Shown in pieces: positions 26,743 through 35,001 of a DNA stretch of 50,588 nucleotides. The first letter of the stretch is position 1. Every line of letters begins with the position of its first letter. The notes under the pieces were generated by a model, which made no database searches, was not told the DNA's origin, and saw nothing but the letters and a program-made list of their open reading frames with translations. Position numbers and translations under genes: made by a program. Origin of the DNA: Desulfobulbaceae bacterium (GTDB lineage: Bacteria; Desulfobacterota; Desulfobulbia; Desulfobulbales; Desulfocapsaceae); NCBI GenBank assembly GCA_003249645.1, contig QKIH01000170.1, positions 1 through 50,588 of the forward strand, written 5' to 3'.

Positions 26743-27399
26743 TCAGTAGGCCATTTCTACCCTGCGGTTTTTTCGTCGGCCTTCTTTGGTAGTATTGTCT
26801 GCAACAGGTTTGGTTTCACCAAACCCCGTGGCGCTGATGCTATCTGCCGGAACACCGTGATCGACCAGGTATTTAACCACTGCCTGGGCGCGTCGTTCTG
26901 AAAGACCCTGATTATAGCTTTCCGGTCCGGTACTGTCGGCATGGCCGTAGATACTGGCCGATGCCCCTGGGTTGTTGATGAAATATTCCACCCATTTATC
27001 AAGCTCCGGAACGTAGTCAACTTTAATAACCGCTTTGTCGAAATCAAACAGGACATCTGAGAGCTCCAGAACCATCACGTGCTCGTCAACCATGCCCATC
27101 GTTTCATCACCATCCGATTTCACCCGGACAATATCAGATTTTGGGAAACTGGTGCCGCGCTGATGGAGATTATAATAGGCGGTTGCGTTTTCGTACTGAC
27201 CGACAGTGGTTTTCTTCACTGAAGGTTGGCTTGAATAAACTTTGGTCTTTTGCTGATCTCCTTTGGAAGTGTATTTGATTGTTTTGTCGTCATAACGTGT
27301 CTCACGTGGCAGAACAGAACAGCCGCTGATTACGGTAGAAACAACCAAAGATGAAAGACAGAGCCAGAAAGAGACAGAGTGAATGCAGGAGTTTCTCAT
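26743..27399 (-). CDS. OmpA-family lipoprotein (peptidoglycan-associated)
   Basis: A 218-residue protein with a signal peptide ending in the lipobox VISGC (Cys at about residue 26). The middle is a polar linker. The C-terminal ~110 residues form an OmpA/Pal peptidoglycan-binding domain: a beta strand FDFDKAVIK, the binding loop YGHADSTGPESYNQGLSERRAQAV, and the closing GFGETKPVADN...NRRVEM. It probably tethers the outer membrane to the cell wall. Transcription is monocistronic with its own terminator. The family is certain; whether it is Pal itself is not, because no tol genes are adjacent. Confidence 0.87.
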   Translation of the reverse strand: MRNSCIHSVSFWLCLSSLVVSTVISGCSVLPRETRYDDKTIKYTSKGDQQKTKVYSSQPSVKKTTVGQYENATAYYNLHQRGTSFPKSDIVRVKSDGDETMGMVDEHVMVLELSDVLFDFDKAVIKVDYVPELDKWVEYFINNPGASASIYGHADSTGPESYNQGLSERRAQAVVKYLVDHGVPADSISATGFGETKPVADNTTKEGRRKNRRVEMAY

Positions 27400-27784
27400 G
27401 ACGTTCCTCTTGTGCTTCAGAATGTTTTGCTGTATCGAGATTTGATACCCATCTTACTGTAAATATTATTCTTCCTTAACCTATCTTTTTTTCGGTGCTT
27501 TTTCTATTTCTTTTTTTCACCGGAAAAAAATCTTTCCCAGAATTAACTGCTTTATAGCATAAATTCAGCAGGATAACCAGCTAATCAGAAAATTGTCGGC
27601 AAATGAGAGGAAAAAGATCAACTTTTACTGATAAATTAGCAGTTATTATCATAGCAAAGAGGGCAAGTTATCCATGTGATACCCTCCGACGCTAAAAGGA
27701 ATGGGGGGGCACAAGATGTGGCATGAAGATGATTTGAGTAATGTTGTTAGATGAATAGTCGTTATCTCGCTTCATGGTCTGAAA
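27400..27784. other. Intergenic region upstream of the OmpA-like lipoprotein gene
   Basis: About 385 bases between the lipoprotein start and the end of the DUF166 operon (both minus strand). It contains T-rich tracts near 27485-27520 and, at 27649-27687 on the minus strand, an eight-codon ORF preceded by a perfect GGAGGG six bases before its ATG. That site lies in a possible hairpin (GAGGG/CCCTC with TATC/GATA). No gene of normal size, and no riboswitch I can name, is present. Confidence 0.5.
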
Positions 27785-28444
27785 CTACGATTCCGGGTCA
27801 TTTTCTTTAGCCTTTTCTATAGCATCAGCCAGGGCTTTAGCGTGAATCTTACCGGCAAAGTGAACCGGGCTTTTACCGTTGATAGGGTCCCAGCCGGCAG
27901 GATCGGCAACACAGAAAAACTGGGTCTGCAGACCGATCAATCGTACCGCTTCTCCGGCCTCAGTGCCGGGCAGATTTTTTATTGCTTCCCAGCTTGCGCC
28001 GCAAGGTGCTCCGCGTATAACCTGTATTCCCTCAATATCATTGCTGCGACTAAGTGTTACCTTGAACTCTGGTGCGCCGAAATAGCGGCCGTATGGGCCG
28101 AATTTCTCATGCTTGCCAAGTCCGCAGCAGGTTGGAGGATAGTCTGCCCATGAATGGCTCTTCTTTTTGCCTGAGCAGATAACGGTAATGTTCTGTTTGC
28201 TGCAGAGTTCTGCAAGATCATGGGAGAGATCGGGATGGCTGAGAAAATCCAGCACCAGATCGGCATCGATTGATTCAGGAAGGTATGGGCCGGAATCGTC
28301 GATGATGTCAGGAAGATCTGCATCGATAAGATAGAGCCGGAGTCTGATGTGATCGCCGGCATATTTTTCGATGCCGTCAATTTTCTGCTGGGATTTTCCG
28401 GGATGAAGAAAGACAGCGATATTCTGTTTGTCGGACGGTTCCAT
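27785..28444 (-). CDS. DUF166 family protein
   Basis: A 219-residue soluble protein of the DUF166 family (PF02593), recognised by its overall pattern: an N-terminal alpha/beta part with DLVLDFLSHPDL, a central Cys segment PPTCCGLG, and RGAPCGASWEA near residue 160. DUF166 is known mostly from methanogens and anaerobes; some entries are annotated thymidylate synthase without good support. The conserved cysteines suggest metal or cofactor binding. The ATG at 28444 follows the stop of the 127-residue gene by one base; an ATG at 28489 would overlap that gene by 44 bases. It is last in the operon containing the second cooC. Biochemical role unknown. Confidence 0.7.
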   Translation of the reverse strand: MEPSDKQNIAVFLHPGKSQQKIDGIEKYAGDHIRLRLYLIDADLPDIIDDSGPYLPESIDADLVLDFLSHPDLSHDLAELCSKQNITVICSGKKKSHSWADYPPTCCGLGKHEKFGPYGRYFGAPEFKVTLSRSNDIEGIQVIRGAPCGASWEAIKNLPGTEAGEAVRLIGLQTQFFCVADPAGWDPINGKSPVHFAGKIHAKALADAIEKAKENDPES

Positions 28445-28445
28445 A

Positions 28446-28829
28446 TTAAATGTCAAGGCGTATCCATCTGGTGCAGTAGCGGTATGCATTATCCAGTGCT
28501 TTTTTTACTGAAACTGCAGGGTGTGCGTAAATAGCGATGCGGTTGTCATTTCCCTGAACAAGGATAAGAGCTTCGGCAACTTCATACGAAAATGTTTCAC
28601 CTATAATCCTGCAAGGCCCGTTGACGGGGTGAACATCAATTTCCTGATCTTCAAACTGATACAATGCAATCTGGGAAAGAGAATGGAGATTATGTTTCTG
28701 CTGTTTATCGCTGGAGCAATTCAGAAGAGTAATATCATATTCACCGTCACGCGAACTCTTGCTGACAATAAGCCCGATCAGGCAGTCATCATAATGGGAA
28801 TGATCGAAACTAATGGTAAATGGTGTCAT
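28446..28829 (-). CDS. Unknown 127-residue protein in the cooC/DUF166 operon
   Basis: A 127-residue soluble protein, acidic to neutral, without signal peptide or transmembrane segment. It is beta-rich in appearance (FTISFDHSHYDDCLIGLIVSK, YDITLLNCSS) with an N-terminal HSHYDD motif. AGGAAAG precedes its ATG. It overlaps the end of the upstream UROD/MetE-like gene by 20 bases and is followed after one base by DUF166, so all three are translationally coupled. I do not recognise the family; the tight coupling argues for a real gene that works with DUF166. Confidence 0.6.
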   Translation of the reverse strand: MTPFTISFDHSHYDDCLIGLIVSKSSRDGEYDITLLNCSSDKQQKHNLHSLSQIALYQFEDQEIDVHPVNGPCRIIGETFSYEVAEALILVQGNDNRIAIYAHPAVSVKKALDNAYRYCTRWIRLDI

Positions 28830-29889
28830 CTTTCCTGTTTCGTATGTAGGAGGAGAGTTCTGCGGTCATCTGCAGAACTGCGGTTGACTGTTCTGCCGTG
28901 AGTCTGCCTGTTCCGCAGGTCGGTGTTATGAAAGACTGCTGAAAAAGTCTTTCCCGGTCAAGTACATTTCCCCCGAGTTCGTTTATATGGGTCATCCATT
29001 TTGCAAAGAGGCTCGAGACATTTTCCTGCATGAGGCTGATGGTATCTGTTGGAACCATACCAAAGGCCAGCATACCGCCATTATTGATAAAATGCCAGAT
29101 TTCCTGACGGAGCAGGAGCAGTTCACGGTGATAGTGAAAAGCGTCAAAGCTGATGATCTCAACTTCAGTGGCCAGCACAAGCAGCCAGTCAGTTGAGCCG
29201 CAGACATGAATGCCGCAGATACCGCCGGCATCCCTGATGTGACGGAAAATTTCAGTATACATGGCAAGAAAATCACGGCTGGAGATTTCAGGCAGCATCG
29301 GTTTGCCGAGGGCAAAGAGCATCGGTTCATCTATGAAGATAATCGGCCTGTCACTGTATCTGCGCAGCTGCTGCACCTGCCACCTGGCCTTAAGGGCCAG
29401 CATCTGGACTGCACAATGACACAACTGCCGGTGACTGTATAAGGGAGTTCCCTGACTGTCTTTGATACAGGTGAGCAGGGTCAGCGGACCGATAATCTGT
29501 CCTTTGACTGAGGCGGTATTTATTTTTGTGTGCTCAAGATGCCGCAGGAGAGCGAAGAGGCCGCTGCAGTGTTTATCATCAAGCACGAATCGGCTTGTCC
29601 CGTGATTACATTGACTGGAGACCACCGCTTCATATTCCGCTGAAAAGAGATCTATCTCTTCCTGAAGCGGCACAGTGTAACTGCCGTAACCCGGCGTGAA
29701 GCTTGTAATTCCCGGCAGGCCGGAACTGAACTGCTGCAGAATGGTCTCGTTTTCAATTTGCGGCAGTTGCGGCCAGCAGGGGAAATCCGGCGTGTAGCGA
29801 AAAACCGTGTCGACGGCATCGATCGGGTCTGTACCCGGCAGGCTGCCGAGCAGAAGAGGCCTACATGCTGGTAGAATGGGCGGAGTCAT
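28810..29889 (-). CDS. UROD/MetE-like methyltransferase family protein
   Basis: A 359-residue TIM-barrel-type protein of the uroporphyrinogen-decarboxylase/cobalamin-independent methionine synthase superfamily. The zinc-thiolate ligands of MetE-like and corrinoid methyltransferases are present: H228-V-C230 (GIHVCGSTDW) and C325 (TPTCGTGRL), plus the barrel acid pair in FIDEP (187-188). It lacks the duplicated N-terminal half of full MetE, so it resembles core methionine synthases or corrinoid:thiol methyltransferases. The first in-frame ATG that keeps overlap small is 29889, overlapping the phosphoesterase gene by 29 bases. It probably moves a methyl group to or from a thiol or corrinoid; donor and acceptor are unknown. 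Confidence 0.7.
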   Translation of the reverse strand: MTPPILPACRPLLLGSLPGTDPIDAVDTVFRYTPDFPCWPQLPQIENETILQQFSSGLPGITSFTPGYGSYTVPLQEEIDLFSAEYEAVVSSQCNHGTSRFVLDDKHCSGLFALLRHLEHTKINTASVKGQIIGPLTLLTCIKDSQGTPLYSHRQLCHCAVQMLALKARWQVQQLRRYSDRPIIFIDEPMLFALGKPMLPEISSRDFLAMYTEIFRHIRDAGGICGIHVCGSTDWLLVLATEVEIISFDAFHYHRELLLLRQEIWHFINNGGMLAFGMVPTDTISLMQENVSSLFAKWMTHINELGGNVLDRERLFQQSFITPTCGTGRLTAEQSTAVLQMTAELSSYIRNRKDDTIYH

Positions 29890-30769
29890 CAGTTGCAATT
29901 TGGGGCTGCGGATAGGCAAAGGTCGCCAACAGAGGGTTATGATCAGAGTATTCCGATTCCACAGTGTGTGTTTCAATAATCCTGAGCCCACGGCTATAGA
30001 TATGATCAAGTACCTTTCCGAAAAACTGGGTGCGATGATCTGCAGTAAAAGAGAGCTGGGTGAGACCTGTTCTTGCAGTGAGGTTCTGCAACAGGGTTAA
30101 CCGTGCCTCGGACCAGGTATTGAAATCACCGGCAAGTATCACCGGACCTCTGTGCTGCAGGATGATTTTTTCGATTTTCTCAAGCTGGTTGGCAAAGCTT
30201 TTAGTGCCCAGGGTAAAATTGACCATATGAATATTGACCAGCATCAGGGTGTCCGGACGATTCTTGATGCGGTATTCAGTAGTCATCGCAGTTTTTGGCA
30301 GGGATAAAATCGGTTCTTTATCCCATGTTGCACAGAGAGCTGAAGGGGTGGCCTTTGAAGCGGTAAGAACACCGGTCGGCATGGTGTCCAGGGTAAAGGC
30401 GGAAGCAATATCCCAGCTGTAGTCATTTGCATCAAGCGTCTCAACGAGTGAGTCAGTCATGTATCCTTCCTGAAGCGTGATCAGGTCAGCGTCTTGCAAA
30501 AGACGGGCGAAGTTGTCAAGCCATCCGGGTATCGACCCTTTATAGCTGTTCCAGCTCAAGAGAGTGATCTTATCAGGGTTCAGCTCTTTGCGGGCAAGAG
30601 GCTCTTCAACTGTGGCTTCGCGGGAAACGATGTTTTCACACAGTGCTGAGTTTGCCTTGAGTACGGCATCACCGTTATTGCCGACGGTATAATATCCTCC
30701 GGTTGAAATAAGATAACCGGGGAACAACAAAGCACTGAAGAGCGTTATCAGGAAGAGGGATCGTTTCAT
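29861..30769 (-). CDS. Endonuclease/exonuclease/phosphatase (EEP) family protein, probably exported
   Basis: A 302-residue protein with an N-terminal hydrophobic segment (residues 5-25) that may be a signal or anchor. The EEP catalytic set is visible: WNSYKG, LQEGYM (metal Glu), NIHMVNF (His), GDFNTW (Asp/Asn) and the closing SDHNPL (Asp-His). Members cleave phosphodiesters in nucleic acids or phospholipids; YafD-like proteins are the nearest type I can name. It sits in the cooC operon between cooC (68 bases upstream) and the methyltransferase gene, with which it overlaps. An exported phosphoesterase is an odd partner for metal-cofactor genes and may be an unrelated passenger. Confidence 0.75.
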   Translation of the reverse strand: MKRSLFLITLFSALLFPGYLISTGGYYTVGNNGDAVLKANSALCENIVSREATVEEPLARKELNPDKITLLSWNSYKGSIPGWLDNFARLLQDADLITLQEGYMTDSLVETLDANDYSWDIASAFTLDTMPTGVLTASKATPSALCATWDKEPILSLPKTAMTTEYRIKNRPDTLMLVNIHMVNFTLGTKSFANQLEKIEKIILQHRGPVILAGDFNTWSEARLTLLQNLTARTGLTQLSFTADHRTQFFGKVLDHIYSRGLRIIETHTVESEYSDHNPLLATFAYPQPQIATDDSAHSTSM

Positions 30770-30837
30770 GGTCTACTACAATAAGAATCAGGTATGTCTT
30801 TTCAAGAGCGCCGCATAAAAGAAGCAGTGGTCTGCCT

Positions 30838-31614
30838 TTATTTTACTCCTTGTAGTTCAGTTAAAATCTGCCTGAAAACGGGGGGGACATCATTGATGTC
30901 ATCAAACGGCCTGGCGCCCTGTCTGTCTGATCGCACAACTTCTTCGAGCTCGCCTATGCAGCCCAGCAGTCTGCAGTCAGGCAGGGTGCTGCGGACAAGT
31001 TCCTCGTCTTCAGCGTTCATTACCCGGTTGCCGAGAACAACGATATTTCTGATGCCGATATCTTCGGCCAGCTGCCTGAGCTGGGGTGCGGCCGCTCTGC
31101 TTCTTGCGCCCGGATTGACAACAATGACAAGCGCATCGACAGCAGAAGAGGTTGCACGGCCGAGATGTTCGACGCCTGCTTCCATATCCATGAAGACCAT
31201 ATCGTTCTGATAGAGGATCAGGTGGTTCATCAGGGCCTTGAGGATGGTTGAGGCAGGACAGATACAACCGCTGCCGCCCTTCTTGACTGTGCCGAGAGCA
31301 AGGAAGCGTACTCTGTCTTTCACAACAGAGAATTTTTCGGGTATATCGTCGACTCTCGGATTGAGGGTGAAAAAATTGCCCATGCTGCCTGGAGTAGCCC
31401 CGGTACGTTCAGCAATAAACTCAGTGAGTTCCGCAATCGGTTTGACCGGAGTCTTTTCGTCTATTCCCAGGGCTGCAGCAAGGTTGGTGACAGGATCTGC
31501 ATCGACTGCCAGTACCCTGTTGCCCGCATCTGCTGCGGCAAGTCTTGCCAGCAGTGCTGTGATTGTGGTTTTCCCAACTCCGCCTTTCCCACCGAAAGCA
31601 ACTTTAAGTGACAT
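30838..31614 (-). CDS. cooC: CooC-type nickel-insertion ATPase (copy 2)
   Basis: A 258-residue P-loop ATPase with deviant Walker A (GGKGGVGKTT, residues 8-17), DADPVTNLA, and the metal motif C117-I-C119 (SGCICPAS) of CooC proteins. It is a clear paralogue of the copy at 20.8 kb but not a near duplicate. Its ATG directly follows the stop of the upstream 99-residue gene (TAGATG), so translation is coupled. It is expected to load nickel into CODH/ACS or a related enzyme. Its operon contains no nickel enzyme but does carry a UROD/MetE-like methyltransferase and DUF166, so a client outside CODH is possible. Confidence 0.82.
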   Translation of the reverse strand: MSLKVAFGGKGGVGKTTITALLARLAAADAGNRVLAVDADPVTNLAAALGIDEKTPVKPIAELTEFIAERTGATPGSMGNFFTLNPRVDDIPEKFSVVKDRVRFLALGTVKKGGSGCICPASTILKALMNHLILYQNDMVFMDMEAGVEHLGRATSSAVDALVIVVNPGARSRAAAPQLRQLAEDIGIRNIVVLGNRVMNAEDEELVRSTLPDCRLLGCIGELEEVVRSDRQGARPFDDINDVPPVFRQILTELQGVK

Positions 31615-31914
31615 CTATTCTTCTCCGGAAAATTGTCTGAGGATTGTTCCTCTCTGATCAACCAGTGCAACGAGGTAATTTCTGTCGCTGCAGTTTTTAA
31701 TAATTTCGGCGGTCAGCACCGCCATCACCTGATAACCGATGCCGGGCTTTCGGCTAAAAGACTGCAGACAGATGTCTGCGTCTTCCCGGCTTTGAAATAC
31801 CGGTACAAAGTCAACATCACTATTGCTGTCGTGTAGGCCCATGTAATATTCCTGCTCATCTCTGCTGCAGACGATTACATGAAGCCAGTCTGGTTGGTCC
31901 GGCTCTATCCCCAT
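31615..31914 (-). CDS. Unknown 99-residue protein, first gene of the cooC/DUF166 operon
   Basis: A 99-residue soluble acidic protein with AGGAG five bases before its ATG. It begins with a WLHVIVCSRD strand, contains DVDFVPVFQSREDADICLQSF in the middle, and ends in VALVDQRGTILRQ. Spacing and coupling to cooC (adjacent stop and start) make it a genuine gene. No family is recognised; three cysteines are scattered without a metal-site pattern. It is divergent from the TRAP transporter operon. Confidence 0.6.
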   Translation of the reverse strand: MGIEPDQPDWLHVIVCSRDEQEYYMGLHDSNSDVDFVPVFQSREDADICLQSFSRKPGIGYQVMAVLTAEIIKNCSDRNYLVALVDQRGTILRQFSGEE

Positions 31915-32159
31915 GGGGTCTCCTGTAGTGTTAATTGATTGTTATTCAAGTGTAATCATTTTTGGGATAAAGGTTAATCTCTTTCTTTCTAACGAATTTA
32001 AGGGGTTTGATGGTAGATTGGGATGGCATTTTTTGCTCAGTCAAACTGACTTTCCGTTGATTTTATTGCGTTGGTTTGCTAGAAAACTGGGGCGATATTC
32101 CACTTATTGCGTATGAATGTGGGAGATATTTTTTATAATCTATACGGAGGAGATAATTG

Positions 32160-33146
32160 ATGAGAAAATTGGGCACAATTCTGCTGGCTGCTGCCTGCGT
32201 GTTTACGCTTGCAACAACTGCCAGCGCGGCAAAAACTTTACGGATCAGCCTGCAGCTTCCGCTTAAGCATCATCTTGGACAGAACCTGCTTGATTTCCAA
32301 CAGGAAGTTGAGAAAGAAAGTAACGGTTCTCTGAAAATTGAAATCTATCCATCTGCGCAGTTGTACAAAGATGCTGAGGTCCCTCAGGCTGTTGCTTCCG
32401 GTGCAATAGAGATGGGCGTCGCTTCTCTTACCCAGTATGCCGGAACCATCCCTGCTGTTGATATCACCTATGTTCCTTTCATGTTTGACTCTACGGAGAA
32501 GGTTATGAAAGGCACTGCACCCGGATCTCCTATCAGAAATGCTCTTGATTCCGCCATTTTAGGCACAGGAACCCGTGTTCTCTGGTGGCAGGCTTACGGC
32601 AGCAACATCATCCTTTCCAAAAAGAAGGAGATCAGAGTTCCTGCAGACGTGAAAGGTATGAAAGTTCGTGTTTTCGGAAAGACCCTTGGCGACACCATCT
32701 CCACCGTCGGCGGTGTTCCTACAATGCTTTCCGGATCCGAGCAGTTTCTTGCCTACCAGCGCGGTACTGTTGATGCCGGTATGACCGGTATTACCGCTGT
32801 AAAATCAAGAAAGCTTTATGAAGTAATGGATAACATGACCCTGACCAATGATGCTGATATCGAGTTCATCGTTATCATCAACGAGAAAGTATGGCAGGGC
32901 CTGACCGATGACGAAAGAGCCGTCATCACCAAAGCCGGTCAGCGTGTTGAGAAAGAGCTTCGTGAGCAGATGATCGCCATTGAAAAGGAATGTCTTGAAT
33001 TTGTTCGGGATAAAATCAATGTGGTTGAGTTGACCGCAGAAGAGCGTGCGCAGTGGCGTGAAGCAACCAAACCGGTTGTTGAGCGTTATATTGAACGTTC
33101 CGGTGAACTTGGTAAACTTATTGTAGAAGAAGCAGAAAAGCTTTAA
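32160..33146 (+). CDS. dctP: TRAP transporter solute-binding protein (DctP)
   Basis: A 328-residue periplasmic receptor with a signal peptide cleaved after TASA (about residue 22). Family features: SLQLPLKHHLGQNLLDFQQEVEKES at the N-terminus, SAQLYKD, and the ligand-binding arginine region MKVRVFGKT followed by GSEQFLAYQRGTVDAGMTG. It binds organic acids for the sodium-driven DctQM permease encoded next. GGAGGA lies seven bases before the ATG at 32160, favouring it over the TTG one codon earlier. A strong terminator-like hairpin follows the gene, so the receptor is probably made in excess over the permease. The ligand is not determinable; a di- or keto-acid is suggested by the downstream enzyme. 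Confidence 0.9.
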   Translation: MRKLGTILLAAACVFTLATTASAAKTLRISLQLPLKHHLGQNLLDFQQEVEKESNGSLKIEIYPSAQLYKDAEVPQAVASGAIEMGVASLTQYAGTIPAVDITYVPFMFDSTEKVMKGTAPGSPIRNALDSAILGTGTRVLWWQAYGSNIILSKKKEIRVPADVKGMKVRVFGKTLGDTISTVGGVPTMLSGSEQFLAYQRGTVDAGMTGITAVKSRKLYEVMDNMTLTNDADIEFIVIINEKVWQGLTDDERAVITKAGQRVEKELREQMIAIEKECLEFVRDKINVVELTAEERAQWREATKPVVERYIERSGELGKLIVEEAEKL

Positions 33147-33158
33147 TTTGTGTTGGAC

Positions 33159-33194
33159 AGTCCGGGACGGCGGTTGCCGTTTCGGACTTTTTTT
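33159..33194 (+). terminator. Intra-operon terminator/attenuator between dctP and dctQ
   Basis: AGTCCGGGACGGC (33159-33171) pairs with GCCGTTTCGGACT (33176-33188) through 13 pairs, two of them G-U, with a 4-base loop, followed by seven Ts. Partial read-through would give high receptor and low permease expression. Confidence 0.85.
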
Positions 33195-33205
33195 ATGGAG
33201 TAACA

Positions 33206-33709
33206 GTGATACGGTTTATTGATAAAATTACCAGGGGAGCAGCACTGCTGTCTGCCTGGATGCTATTTGGAATCGGACTGATCATCACCTATGAGGTGGT
33301 GATGCGGAAGGTCTTTAACTCACCGACCATCTGGGTCGATGAAACAGCCCGTTTCTGCCTCATCTGGGCCATTTATCTGGCCGGGGCGCACATTCTGAAA
33401 AAAAGAGAACTGATTACTGTTGAGCTGTTTACTGTCTCCATGTCACAAAATAAGCTGAAGTTCTTCGAGTTGTTTGCACTGGCTGTTATCGTGTTTTTCT
33501 CAAGTATTGCCGCCTATAAAGGCGGGCAGGTGGTGGTAGAATCCATCGAATTGGGGCGGAAGACCTCATCCATGCTCGGTGTGCCGAAGTGGATTACAGA
33601 GGGTTCCATTCCGGTCGGCTTCGGGCTGCTTTGTCTGCAGGCTGTTGTTGAAATTGTAAAACTGCTTAAAGGCGGCGAAGTTGTCGGCCCCGCAGAGCAT
33701 AAGATTTAA
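33206..33709 (+). CDS. dctQ: TRAP transporter small permease (DctQ)
   Basis: A 167-residue protein with four transmembrane helices in the DctQ pattern, including the conserved VVMRKVFNSPTIWVDETARF region after TM1 and the PKWITEGSIPVGFGL segment before the last helix. It starts at a GTG with GGAG eight bases upstream, immediately after the intra-operon hairpin. Together with DctM it forms the membrane part of a secondary, ion-gradient-driven TRAP importer. Confidence 0.88.
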   Translation: MIRFIDKITRGAALLSAWMLFGIGLIITYEVVMRKVFNSPTIWVDETARFCLIWAIYLAGAHILKKRELITVELFTVSMSQNKLKFFELFALAVIVFFSSIAAYKGGQVVVESIELGRKTSSMLGVPKWITEGSIPVGFGLLCLQAVVEIVKLLKGGEVVGPAEHKI

Positions 33710-33720
33710 GGGGGCCGGCG

Positions 33721-34992
33721 ATGATGACAATACTGATTTTAGCTGCGCTGGTTCTCCTGCTGCTGTTTCGTGTTCCAGTTGCCTTTACCCTCGGCGGACT
33801 TGGATTGATCCTGCTGATCACAAAAGGCTTCGATCTGGCCATGGTTCCTCTGTCTCTTTACGGCAGTATGGATTCGTTTATCATGCTTTCGATCCCGCTG
33901 TTTCTGCTGATGTCCAACGTACTGCTGAAAGGCGGCGTAGGTTCCGACCTGTTCAGGGCGGTTCAAAGCTGGGTCGGACACTGGCCGGGCGGCCTTGGTG
34001 TTGCAACCATTATCAGCTGCGCGCTGTTTTCCGCCATATCAGGCTCGTCGGTTGCAACAGCCGCAACCATCGGCACGGTTGCCATCAATGAAATGACCCA
34101 GCGTGGCTATCACCGGCCTTTTGTACTGGGGCTGGTCGCTGCCGGAGGAACTCTTGGAATCCTTATTCCGCCGTCCATTCCGATGATTGTTTACGGTGTC
34201 ATTACCGAAGAATCTATTGTCAGCCTGTTTTTAGCAGGAATTGGGCCGGGGCTCTTCCTCACGGCCTGCTTTATTTTGTACTGCTTCGTGTATGCCCGTT
34301 TTAACAAAGACTGTAAAAAAGCTACCAAGGCAAGCTGGAAAGAGAGATGGCAGGCGACCTTGCTGGCCTCGCCTACCGTGCTTCTTGCCGCAATCGTGGT
34401 CGGCGGTATCTATGCCGGCTGGTTTACCCCCACAGAGTCTGCAGGCATCGGTTTTTCAGTTGCCCTGATCATTGTCTATGCCATGGGCCGAATGAACTGG
34501 GAAAAGCTCAAAGAGGCAGTTCACAGTTCGATGAAGACGACGGTTACCATCTTCCTGATTGTCGCCGGAGCAAAACTTTTCGGTAAAGCGATCACCCTCT
34601 ATCAGATTCCTCAGGAGATCTCGTCTGCCATCGCCATGAACATCTCACAGCCGGGGATTTTTATCTTTCTGGTCTGCTGTGTGCTTCTGGTGATGGGATT
34701 TTTCCTTGAGTCCATGTCCATGCTGCTGATTATGATGCCGGTGCTCTATCCGTCACTTTCACCTCTGATGATCGATCCGATCTGGTTTGCTGTAGTGTTT
34801 GTGGTGATGATTGAATGTGCCCTGATTACCCCGCCGGTCGGTCTAAACCTCTTCGTTATTCAGGCCGTGGCCAAGGTACCGCTCACCGATGTCATTCGAG
34901 GGGTATGGCCGTTTATTTTGATGCTTCTCGGTACCGTTGTCCTGCTCTGGTTTTTTCCTGATCTGGCAATTTATATTCCATTCAAGTTATAG
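33721..34992 (+). CDS. dctM: TRAP transporter large permease (DctM)
   Basis: A 423-residue integral membrane protein of the DctM/ion-transporter superfamily with about twelve helices. Diagnostic stretches are LFRVPVAFTLGGLG near the start, FSAISGSSVATAATIG (pore region), GTLGILIPPSIPMIVYG and ALITPPVGLNLFVIQ. It is the translocation subunit working with DctQ and the DctP receptor. ATG codons at 33721 and 33724 are both possible, preceded by AAGGGGG. The downstream lyase-family gene begins nine bases after the stop, so transport and metabolism of the substrate are probably linked. Confidence 0.9.
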   Translation: MMTILILAALVLLLLFRVPVAFTLGGLGLILLITKGFDLAMVPLSLYGSMDSFIMLSIPLFLLMSNVLLKGGVGSDLFRAVQSWVGHWPGGLGVATIISCALFSAISGSSVATAATIGTVAINEMTQRGYHRPFVLGLVAAGGTLGILIPPSIPMIVYGVITEESIVSLFLAGIGPGLFLTACFILYCFVYARFNKDCKKATKASWKERWQATLLASPTVLLAAIVVGGIYAGWFTPTESAGIGFSVALIIVYAMGRMNWEKLKEAVHSSMKTTVTIFLIVAGAKLFGKAITLYQIPQEISSAIAMNISQPGIFIFLVCCVLLVMGFFLESMSMLLIMMPVLYPSLSPLMIDPIWFAVVFVVMIECALITPPVGLNLFVIQAVAKVPLTDVIRGVWPFILMLLGTVVLLWFFPDLAIYIPFKL

Positions 34993-35001
34993 GTTTTTTT
35001 C

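Noticed and set aside
27655-27700. Resemblance to a c-di-GMP (GEMM) riboswitch (GGGCAAG ... GACGCTAAAAGG)
   Set aside because: The conserved GAAA tetraloop and paired P2 are missing, and on that strand no gene lies downstream.
32020-32045. Sigma54-like sequence TGGCATTTTTTGCT upstream of the TRAP operon
   Set aside because: Only eight bases separate GG and GC instead of ten, so the spacing is wrong.
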